From a virus, in IMG/VR virus record IMGVR_UViG_3300005581_000005, positions 1 through 29,374 of that record: a stretch of DNA of 29,374 bases; one strand, 5' to 3'. The notes beneath the pieces were generated by a model, which did no database searches, was not told the DNA's origin, and saw nothing but the letters and a program-made list of their open reading frames with translations. Both the position numbers and the translations under genes were made by a program. Position 1 is the stretch's first letter. The number at the start of each line of letters is the position of its first letter. Shown in pieces: positions 8,150-13,519 of the stretch.

Positions 8150-8416
8150 TTACTCCGGGCTTGAGATCTCAGTATTATTTATACTCTCTAAGACATGCTG
8201 TTCTAATAGCTTAATACGTTGATCAATGAACAACAGTTGTTTGTTCATAGTTGACAGCATGCTGAACATGTGATCTAACTGTGTGCTTTGAGCAGTGCTG
8301 GCAGTGCTGACACTGACCATCCATTCACTGACCTTGACTAGATTTTCAGCTTGTTCAAACTGTATCTGTTGTAGATCATGTAGTAGTTGTAAGGGATCAA
8401 AATCTGGGTTGAGCAT
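8150..8416 (-). CDS. small helical/coiled-coil protein
   Basis: An 88-aa protein, strongly helical: LLHDLQQIQFEQAENLVKVS, then DHMFSMLSTMNKQLLFIDQRI and KLLEQHVLES, with heptad-like hydrophobics. No family recognised. It lies between unknown small genes and the fibre gene at 8113, so it may be a fibre-assembly chaperone, but this is inference. The ribosome site is weak (AAGAGA). Confidence 0.6.
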   Translation of the reverse strand: MLNPDFDPLQLLHDLQQIQFEQAENLVKVSEWMVSVSTASTAQSTQLDHMFSMLSTMNKQLLFIDQRIKLLEQHVLESINNTEISSPE

Positions 8417-8450
8417 GGTCTAGGTCTCTTTTGTAATTATTTAACTATTT

Positions 8451-8723
8451 TTACTTCTTAGGTTTGGTTATCATCTTGATTTGTAGTCGATAGCCAGCTA
8501 ATGTCATGTATTCAATCCAACGGTTGAAATCATCTTCTACATCCAGATCGTAATACCAGGTTTTGGTATTCTTTACAGTCTGAGGTAATGGCTTGGTGTA
8601 GTTTAATATGATGTCACGTTCTAATAGATCACAGTCCCAGGAGTATAATCCACTGGTGCGAGCTATGTCAACGAACTTGAGTGCGTCCCCACTGTTCTTG
8701 AATATAACTTTGAGCTGTTTCAT
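8451..8723 (-). CDS. small protein of unknown function
   Basis: A 90-aa protein starting MKQLKVIFKNSGDALKFVDI, with a mixed alpha/beta look, several Trp/Tyr (KTWYYDLDVEDDFNRWIEYM) and a basic C-terminus (KMITKPKK). I do not recognise it. It follows the 123-aa gene by 12 nt with no clear ribosome site. Reading frame, position in the gene row and composition support it as coding. Confidence 0.6.
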   Translation of the reverse strand: MKQLKVIFKNSGDALKFVDIARTSGLYSWDCDLLERDIILNYTKPLPQTVKNTKTWYYDLDVEDDFNRWIEYMTLAGYRLQIKMITKPKK

Positions 8724-8735
8724 ATATGACGCGAC

Positions 8736-9107
8736 TCATTTGAACAGGTCATTGAATGTGGTGCCACCATTCCGCCTATCTTCTTCTTCCCAAAACTCTC
8801 TAATAGGTCCTAGTATCTGTTCAGCATCACGTGTTTGATGTTCAATGATTGGTTTTGAATCAGCGTTGATCTGACCTTTGCTGAAGTCTTTGGTAGTAAG
8901 TTCATTTAAGATCATGGTAGTATCACTGTGTTCTAATATATGTCGCCAGTTCTTGTAGTTGAAGTTGGCCGCATCCACGTAGGTGTGATACTCTAAACGA
9001 TCTTTGATGCCAATTAGGTCAATGCGTGTGACATAGCCACCAAGACGGCTTGATATCTTGCTTTGTTTTACAACCAAGTATGGTTGATGTTCGTTTGGAT
9101 TTGACAT
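8736..9107 (-). CDS. conserved phage protein of unknown function
   Basis: A 123-aa soluble protein. The first 60 residues carry YLVVKQSKISSRLGGYVTRI and DLIGIKDRLEYHTYVDAANF followed by NYKNWRHIL. This wording is familiar from small hypothetical proteins of aquatic phages. The second half is charged (GPIREFWEEEDRRNGGTTF). Its ATG overlaps the stop of the 67-aa gene (TAATG), so the two are coupled and expressed from the promoter at 9343-9371. A nucleic-acid role would fit the basic N-terminal half but is not shown. Confidence 0.7.
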   Translation of the reverse strand: MSNPNEHQPYLVVKQSKISSRLGGYVTRIDLIGIKDRLEYHTYVDAANFNYKNWRHILEHSDTTMILNELTTKDFSKGQINADSKPIIEHQTRDAEQILGPIREFWEEEDRRNGGTTFNDLFK

Positions 9108-9310
9108 TAGCGAGCACCATTTTTAACTGTTTTTAATCTTGCTTGTATTTCAGCAAGTGTAGATCCAGAATGATTTACTGCTGGTTGAATATATTTTGCC
9201 GGCTGTTCATTAAATTTCATATCCTCAATCTCTTCAAGACTGTCAGCTATGCGTTTTAACTGCCAACTGATACTATTTAACGCTAATTCTATTACTGTTT
9301 TCTCTGCCAA
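9107..9310 (-). CDS. small protein, TTG start, first gene after late promoter
   Basis: A 67-aa protein beginning with TTG (MAEKTVIELALNSISWQLK, then RIADSLEEIEDM). AAGGAG lies 8 nt before the TTG, and no other start codon in the frame has such a site. The N-terminal 40 residues form an amphipathic helix or coiled coil; the C-terminus (LAEIQARLKTVKNG) is again helical. No family recognised. It is the first gene downstream of a consensus sigma70 promoter, with a leader of about 25 nt, so it should be highly expressed. Confidence 0.7.
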   Translation of the reverse strand: MAEKTVIELALNSISWQLKRIADSLEEIEDMKFNEQPAKYIQPAVNHSGSTLAEIQARLKTVKNGAR

Positions 9311-9342
9311 TTTTACTTCTCCTTTAGTTAGTTTGTTGTTAT

Positions 9343-9371
9343 ATTATACTAGAACACGGATATATCGTCAA
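9343..9371 (-). promoter_or_regulatory. sigma70-type promoter P2 (late/structural genes)
   Basis: On the minus strand TTGACG (9371-9366) and a perfect TATAAT (9348-9343) are separated by exactly 17 nt. Transcription would start near 9335 and give a short leader ending in AAGGAG for the 67-aa gene. It lies in the 138-nt AT-rich gap between the polymerase-like gene and the small gene row. It is well placed to drive fibre, packaging and head genes. Confidence 0.8.
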
Positions 9372-9448
9372 GCCATATCTCTGCTCTTTTTGTTCAATTC
9401 CACACTAATAAATGCAGCATATGATATAATATATTTAATAGTAAGGTA

Positions 9449-10456
9449 TTAGTCCTCATACTTTGTCCAATCAAGTTTGATATCAAACCCAGTTGCTCGC
9501 TTAACTGCTCGCACAATCTCATTTGGATCTACTGCCTTGTCACAAGCCCACCCGTCGTGTATCCACAACCACCTCACAGAATTCTTCTTCAACAACCTCT
9601 TAATTGTCTTACCCACAGCTTGTTCTAATTCGCGATAGTATTTGGCTTTGTCTGTTGCTCTTAGTCGCTTTGAACTCCCAGTGATATCCGCTTTAAGTGA
9701 CTTCCATAACCTGCTGATGTCTTGTTTGATTGCTATTATGTCCGCATTGGTGTTAAGAGCATACACAGCTCTGAAGTTTCTCAATAATATCTCATTGAAA
9801 GTCTTATTGGTATCCCAACCGCTGACTACCCCTCCTTGTAATATGCTGTTGATTACACGCTTTACTTGTTCTTCAGATATGTGGCAGGCTTGTGCTATTC
9901 GCCTGCGAATTAAGTCACGATTGCCTACATAATAGTCTAGATTTGGCACCTTGAGGGTGGGGTTTAATCGCAGGGCTTGCTGTAGCAATAATGTGGCAGC
10001 GGCGGCCTCAATGTCATAGTGATAAAGATAGCCATTGTTGTTTAATATACTATTTCTTTTAGGTCGTGGATAGCATTGTAGCCAAGTATAACTGCGTTCG
10101 CTCTTATCCACATAGGCAAACTTGCCTGTAGCGAGTTGTAGTTGTTCATCTGACGTTAGCGATGTCGTGACATTACCATCCAGCAAGGCTACTACTCGTT
10201 GATATCCTGACGTGTTTAACACATACTTCTTACATTTGCCAGTCTGGTGATTCCAGTGTGAGTCTACACATTCAAGTAGTTCTGCTTTTAACCAACAGCT
10301 GAGTTCATTGCGATGGCTACCAAAGTGTTTGGGATCCTCAATAAATCGCTGTGACAAAGGTCTGGGAGTTGTTGAGACATATCTATCAACGAACTTTATA
10401 GCCAAGTTTGCTCTGCGTATGAATGCTTTGTTCTTGGGATTGGGGGAGTATGTCAT
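9449..10456 (-). CDS. putative minimal single-subunit polymerase (family A/T7 RNAP-like palm)
   Basis: A 335-aa protein and the only replication candidate in the genome. Three blocks appear in the order of a Pol A/T7 RNA polymerase catalytic core: motif A-like YHYDIEAAAATLLLQQAL (Asp about 148); an O-helix-like block VKRVINSILQGG (Lys about 199, Gly-Gly about 208-209), comparable to the K-R-x-V-x-x-x-x-Y-G helix but with Gln in place of Tyr; and motif C-like WLWIHDGWACDK (His-Asp about 300-301), followed by a helix EIVRAVKRATGF. Upstream, TGKCKKYVLN (about 72-81) is reminiscent of phage/plasmid replicases that carry a DIKNSQP-type motif A. No exonuclease or primase domain is present. The ATG at 10456 overlaps the previous stop (ATGA); a TTG at 10498 is the less likely start. 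Family assignment rests on motif reading only. Confidence 0.55.
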   Translation of the reverse strand: MTYSPNPKNKAFIRRANLAIKFVDRYVSTTPRPLSQRFIEDPKHFGSHRNELSCWLKAELLECVDSHWNHQTGKCKKYVLNTSGYQRVVALLDGNVTTSLTSDEQLQLATGKFAYVDKSERSYTWLQCYPRPKRNSILNNNGYLYHYDIEAAAATLLLQQALRLNPTLKVPNLDYYVGNRDLIRRRIAQACHISEEQVKRVINSILQGGVVSGWDTNKTFNEILLRNFRAVYALNTNADIIAIKQDISRLWKSLKADITGSSKRLRATDKAKYYRELEQAVGKTIKRLLKKNSVRWLWIHDGWACDKAVDPNEIVRAVKRATGFDIKLDWTKYED

Positions 10457-10677
10457 TGGCTGGTAATCTGTGGACGTGTTTTCAGCACCTGTTCCCAACG
10501 AGGTGCCATGTCCTCACTTACCCAGATGATATGCATGTCATGTTGGAGACAATACAGCTCAGCTCGGTGTGGACCTTTGTCAGTGTGATATCTGACCTCA
10601 GCTGGACAATACCTATGCCGTTCAATTGGTGGTATAGTTTGGATATACTTCTTGCGTGGCTTCTTGCTCTTGGGCAT
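10453..10677 (-). CDS. small basic Cys/His phage protein
   Basis: A 74-aa protein. It opens with a basic tail (MPKSKKPRKKY). Then come YCPAEVRYHTDKGPHRAELY with Cys 24 and CLQHDMHIIWVSE. The phrase H-x-A-x-L-x-C-x-x-(C/H)-x-x-H-I-x-W-(L/V) matches a small conserved phage family that usually carries a CxxC zinc pair. Here the second Cys of the pair is replaced by His. Nucleic-acid binding is plausible. It is coupled to its upstream neighbour by TAATG and to the polymerase-like gene by ATGA, so it may act in replication. Confidence 0.7.
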   Translation of the reverse strand: MPKSKKPRKKYIQTIPPIERHRYCPAEVRYHTDKGPHRAELYCLQHDMHIIWVSEDMAPRWEQVLKTRPQITSQ

Positions 10678-10940
10678 TATCTTGCTCCACTGGTCTGTAT
10701 AATAGTTGTGCCAGTGCCATTTGGTATCATCATATAAGTGCCTGTGGGTGTGATGTATGTGTGTGGTTGGGTGCCGGGTGTGACAGCTATGGGCTGGCCT
10801 CCACCACTGGGTCCAACCACGTAGGTAGTAGATGGTGTAGTAGTCACAACATAATTACCCTCGGGTGTAATGACTGTAGTAGTGCCAGCCAAAACTAACC
10901 CAGGTAAAAAACCTACTAAGATTGGTATGATTTTTAGCAT
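10677..10940 (-). CDS. secreted small protein with signal peptide
   Basis: An 87-aa protein. Residues 1-18 (MLKIIPILVGFLPGLVLA) are a clear Sec signal peptide with a cleavage-like LVLA|G; no lipobox cysteine follows. The mature 69 residues are Thr/Gly/Pro-rich with loose repeats (ITPEGNYVVTTTPSTTYVVG, HTYITPTGTYMMIPNGTG), lack Cys and charged clusters, and look like extended beta structure. It is expected in the periplasm or outer envelope of a Gram-negative host. Lying in the early block, it could be a superinfection-exclusion or envelope-modifying factor, or an unusual lysis protein; none of these is shown. AAGGA precedes the ATG by 7 nt. Confidence 0.7.
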   Translation of the reverse strand: MLKIIPILVGFLPGLVLAGTTTVITPEGNYVVTTTPSTTYVVGPSGGGQPIAVTPGTQPHTYITPTGTYMMIPNGTGTTIIQTSGAR

Positions 10941-11339
10941 TTATTGATCCTTTTTACTTGGTTTTTGAATGTTTTTAGGCAGGTCAGTGCCTGTTTTTCT
11001 TCTCTCCTGAGCACGACCTATCTGTGCCTGACGTTGACGATGCCAATGCTGTTCTCTTAAACATATTTCTACATTATCGAGAGTCCATGGACCCTGCCAA
11101 TCTCTACGGCTCATGCCCAAACTGCCTTTGTGTGTGCCACGCAGATGCCAACGACCTTCCCATAATTTTTGGTATTCTTCCCAAGTAATATCCCAAACTT
11201 CACCGCGATAGTTGGCCTGTGCCCGCATACGACACCAACTCAGTCTATACACTGCTTGAATACCAGGATATTTTACCATACTGGGTCTAGGTCCTGGAGG
11301 TGATCCCATACGCTTACCATGTCTACTTATTTTTGCCAT
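10941..11339 (-). CDS. conserved Trp-rich phage protein
   Basis: A 132-aa basic protein. The core reads CRMRAQANYRGEVWDITWEE then YQKLW, later SLGMSRRDWQGPWTLDNVEI followed by CLREQH. This matches a phage family with the pattern AQAxxRxExWxLTxxEWxxLW … SLxMTRxDxxxPWSxxNVxIxxRxEH. The family is reminiscent of small HNH-like or nucleic-acid-associated proteins but I see no complete HNH motif. The C-terminal 30 residues are Lys/Arg/Gln-rich. It is the first gene of the early block, about 25 nt downstream of the predicted start of promoter P1. Confidence 0.75.
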   Translation of the reverse strand: MAKISRHGKRMGSPPGPRPSMVKYPGIQAVYRLSWCRMRAQANYRGEVWDITWEEYQKLWEGRWHLRGTHKGSLGMSRRDWQGPWTLDNVEICLREQHWHRQRQAQIGRAQERRKTGTDLPKNIQKPSKKDQ

Positions 11340-11371
11340 TTGTTAGTTCTCTGTTTAATGTTGATAATACT

Positions 11372-11400
11372 ATTATATATTAAATTATTTATCCTGTCAA
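11372..11400 (-). promoter_or_regulatory. sigma70-type promoter P1 (early genes)
   Basis: Perfect consensus on the minus strand: TTGACA (11400-11395), 17-nt spacer, TATAAT (11377-11372). Transcription would begin near 11365, leaving a leader of about 25 nt before the ATG at 11339. It drives the four-gene block ending with the polymerase-like gene. Host RNA polymerase should recognise it at once on entry. Confidence 0.85.
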
Positions 11401-11430
11401 CAAATATTAGGACAAATTTAGCCAAAATGA

Positions 11431-11460
11431 TTGATCCTTGATCAGGGTTGAAGTTATACT
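11431..11460 (+). promoter_or_regulatory. plus-strand promoter for a small RNA
   Basis: TTGATC (11431-11436), 18-nt spacer, TATACT (11455-11460). It matches four of six and five of six consensus bases. A TGATC-CTT-GATCA inverted repeat (11432-11444) overlaps the -35 box and may be an operator. It faces away from promoter P1 and points at the hairpin terminator at 11502-11532. Confidence 0.5.
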
Positions 11461-11466
11461 ATAGAT

Positions 11467-11532
11467 AAGCTAGTGAAATATCTAGCCCATTATGCTACCA
11501 GGGGCTAGTCAGGGTTGATTAGCCCTTTTTTT
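11467..11532 (+). ncRNA. predicted ~66-nt plus-strand small RNA
   Basis: The only supported plus-strand transcription unit. Start about 7 nt after the TATACT box; end at a rho-independent terminator. It contains a 5' hairpin GCTAG (11469-11473) with CTAGC (11482-11486), and the terminator hairpin. CTAGCCC (11482-11488) is also a perfect 7-base complement of GGGCTAG (11502-11508), the left arm of the terminator. Two mutually exclusive folds are therefore possible, as in attenuators. No open reading frame of note lies within or just downstream on this strand. Read-through would run antisense to the late genes ending at 11684. Role unknown. Confidence 0.45.
11502..11532 (+). terminator. rho-independent terminator, plus strand
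   Basis: GGGCTAGTC pairs with GATTAGCCC (9 bp including one G-T wobble) around a 6-nt loop and is followed by seven T. It would end the plus-strand small RNA. Confidence 0.8.
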
Positions 11533-11537
11533 ACCTC

Positions 11538-11566
11538 AAAAAAACCCCTTGAGGGGAATCAAGGGG
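11538..11566 (-). terminator. rho-independent terminator of late genes, minus strand
   Basis: On the minus strand CCCCTTGA and TCAAGGGG form a perfect 8-bp stem with a 6-nt loop, followed directly by seven T (11544-11538). It lies about 120 nt after the last tail-region gene (stop at 11684) and should end the long late transcript before it reaches promoter P1. Confidence 0.9.
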
Positions 11567-11590
11567 GAAAAGCGAACTTTTATTAAGGGA

Positions 11591-11612
11591 AATATAGAAA
11601 TGACTCTATATT
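11591..11612. other. 8-bp AT-rich hairpin
   Basis: AATATAGA and TCTATATT flank a 6-base loop. It is in the non-coding hub, between the palindrome at 11640-11653 and the minus-strand terminator. No U-tract. Function unknown; could be part of the late mRNA 3' end or of a replication origin. Confidence 0.45.
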
Positions 11613-11639
11613 GCAAAGACATCAAGATTAGGCACTTGA

Positions 11640-11653
11640 CGTTGACGTCAACG
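11640..11653. promoter_or_regulatory. 14-bp perfect palindrome, operator-like
   Basis: CGTTGACGTCAACG reads the same on both strands. It is preceded on the plus strand by another TTGACG-like half (11636-11641). Such compact symmetric sites usually bind a dimeric protein. With no repressor gene recognised, the binder could be a host regulator or a replication initiator. Confidence 0.45.
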
Positions 11654-11683
11654 GAAATGGCGATAACAGTTGAAGTCTAGTCT

Positions 11684-12076
11684 TTACCTAGTATTTAGTT
11701 TATTGCGTTTTCTAGCCATTTGCATTTTTGATAAAGGTTGTAATTTTTTGCTTTCTGGATCCCAGGACTTTTTACAGGTCTGACAACTATAGTGCCACTT
11801 AATTATTTCAGGACTAGCACCACGTCGTGGTGTAATTTGTTTGGTTATATTCTGTTGCTGATTCAGTATTAGACCACACCATTCACAAGGGTTAAGACAT
11901 CGGTCTGCTCGTAGACGAATTACCCTTGGACCCATATCAGGTTTAGGAGTATATTCATGTTTGTATTCTTTTCCACCCCAAGGTATAATACGCTCATAGG
12001 CATTGTCCTGACTTACACTAGGGTAAACCCATTCTGCTACTTCACTGAGCTTTTCTTCTAATTGCTTCTTGTCCAT
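11684..12076 (-). CDS. zinc-ribbon phage protein
   Basis: A 130-aa basic protein with two Cys pairs: NPCEWCG (about residues 63-67) and HYSCQTCKKSWD (about 97-100). They are spaced like a four-Cys zinc ribbon. The C-terminus is rich in Lys/Arg (KMQMARKRNKLNTR). A DNA- or RNA-binding role is likely; the family resembles small conserved hypothetical proteins of aquatic phages. It is the last gene before the late terminator. Its ATG overlaps the stop of the fibre gene above (TAATG). Confidence 0.7.
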   Translation of the reverse strand: MDKKQLEEKLSEVAEWVYPSVSQDNAYERIIPWGGKEYKHEYTPKPDMGPRVIRLRADRCLNPCEWCGLILNQQQNITKQITPRRGASPEIIKWHYSCQTCKKSWDPESKKLQPLSKMQMARKRNKLNTR

Positions 12077-12489
12077 TATATAACAGTTAGATTACCCATG
12101 GCCAAATAACGCCAATCAGTGCCATCATATACACAGATAGCCGCATTACCACTGGCAGCATCATCACTGATAGCTATGTCACCTAATTGACTACTTAGGC
12201 CAGCAAAGTCTGCCTCATGTATAGCAGTCAATCTCAATACGTCTTGTATATTAACTACACCTGAACTAGGTGCTAGCACACTGGTTGTGGTTATGGTAGT
12301 GGGAAATTTTGCTCCATTGTATTGACCAATTGCTGTCAGCATGGCTATACCACTGGCTTGATCAGCACTGCTGATGATATCATTGACTGCCGTGGCCATA
12401 TTGTTTAAATCTGCCCGTGCTAGGCTAGGATCTCCTGCGCCTGTGCTGAGATTAGTTGTATCAATTACTGTTCCGGTTGGAAATGCCAT
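12076..12489 (-). CDS. fibre-associated structural protein
   Basis: A 137-aa protein opening MAFPTGTVIDTTNLSTGAGD then PSLARADLNNMATAVNDIIS. I recognise this as the attachment-type N-terminus common in aquatic phage fibres. The C-terminus (NAAICVYDGTDWRYLAMGN) resembles the short knob seen in phage fibre fragments. AAGGA precedes the ATG by 9 nt. It follows the 329-aa fibre gene and is probably part of the tail-tip fibre set beneath protein J. Confidence 0.65.
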   Translation of the reverse strand: MAFPTGTVIDTTNLSTGAGDPSLARADLNNMATAVNDIISSADQASGIAMLTAIGQYNGAKFPTTITTTSVLAPSSGVVNIQDVLRLTAIHEADFAGLSSQLGDIAISDDAASGNAAICVYDGTDWRYLAMGNLTVI

Positions 12490-12520
12490 AGTTGTTGTTC
12501 CTTGTTAATATTTATTCTGG

Positions 12521-13510
12521 TTATCTTTGGAGAATATCATTACCATCACGATATTGTTCTGGTAAGGCATAGACTAGGATATCCAAAGTATGATCTACAT
12601 AATTACCTGCGTTATCAAACACAGTGATGTTAGCTGATCCATTTGTTTTGTCTACTATCTGTGCAAATGCTCCATTAACCACAGTTTCACTAAAGTAGTC
12701 TGCAGCTACATAACCTACATTAACATATCCTGTGGTGCCAATAAACACATGTGGTGTCATCTGTATGTTATAGATATAACTGCTGGCACGGCCTAGATCT
12801 AATTCTCTACTGCTGATGCTACCTGATAATGTGCTGGTGTCTACACTGTCTAATGCTAGAACAAATCTATCATTGGTAACATTGACATTCATGCTACGCA
12901 ACACTGGTATAGATCCTGTGCTGACCACATTGGCACTGACTATTAGCAGTTGTCCTGTGTGTGCGGCTATATCTGTAGCACCAGGTGCAATATTAGCCAC
13001 AGTGGCATTGCCATCAAATCCCTGATTGGTAGTTAGAATTTGATAGGTGACATCTCCGTCAATGTCTGCATCTATAAGACAGTTAAATGTGATACTACTA
13101 CCATTATCAATGATTGGACTGTTGAATACAAATGACGTAGCAGGGTTAGTTAACCAACTGCGTAGATTATCCCATATAAAACCACTTGAACTGTTTCTAA
13201 TACTGGTCACTGTGGTGTTAGCTGAAATATTAGCATTGAATACTTTCATACCTACTGAGATGTTAGCGATATTGGCTGTGGTGGTTGTCAGTATAATAAC
13301 ATTGCTGTTGGCAGTCAAGGTCGTGTTGTTGATAGTTAGATTACCAAATGATATATTGCCCACTGTGATGTTAGCAGTGCTGGTAGCCAAGGCATTTGAA
13401 CTGATGGTTATTTCTCTAGTGCTGGCAAGGTTAGCCCAAGTGCCTAGATTTCTAGGATATATGTATCCTGTTTGTAAATCAACTCGTCCGGTTTCTTCAG
13501 GTATTGCCAT
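12521..13510 (-). CDS. tail-tip associated fibre protein
   Basis: A 329-aa protein directly downstream of protein J. The N-terminus (MAIPEETGRVDLQTGYIYPR) suggests a virion-docking segment. The body is Asn/Thr/Ser-rich beta structure with repeated NITVGNISFGNLTINNTTLT-like strands. A central part (residues about 140-240) resembles an Ig-like or cadherin-type fold (ITFNCLIDADIDGDVTYQIL). The C-terminus is charged (LPEQYRDGNDILQR). It likely extends J as a central fibre. AAGGA lies 6 nt before the ATG. Confidence 0.65.
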   Translation of the reverse strand: MAIPEETGRVDLQTGYIYPRNLGTWANLASTREITISSNALATSTANITVGNISFGNLTINNTTLTANSNVIILTTTTANIANISVGMKVFNANISANTTVTSIRNSSSGFIWDNLRSWLTNPATSFVFNSPIIDNGSSITFNCLIDADIDGDVTYQILTTNQGFDGNATVANIAPGATDIAAHTGQLLIVSANVVSTGSIPVLRSMNVNVTNDRFVLALDSVDTSTLSGSISSRELDLGRASSYIYNIQMTPHVFIGTTGYVNVGYVAADYFSETVVNGAFAQIVDKTNGSANITVFDNAGNYVDHTLDILVYALPEQYRDGNDILQR

Positions 13511-13519
13511 ATTAGATCC

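Noticed and set aside
8120-8150. TATAAT-like box upstream of the 311-aa fibre gene
   Set aside because: No acceptable -35 box at 16-18 nt; probably chance in AT-rich DNA.
9402-9430. Plus-strand TATAAT at 9425-9430
   Set aside because: No -35 element at a suitable distance and nothing to transcribe on that strand.
11340-11683. tRNA or tRNA-like gene in the non-coding hub
   Set aside because: No cloverleaf, anticodon arm or T-loop sequence; the hairpins are terminators and short stems.
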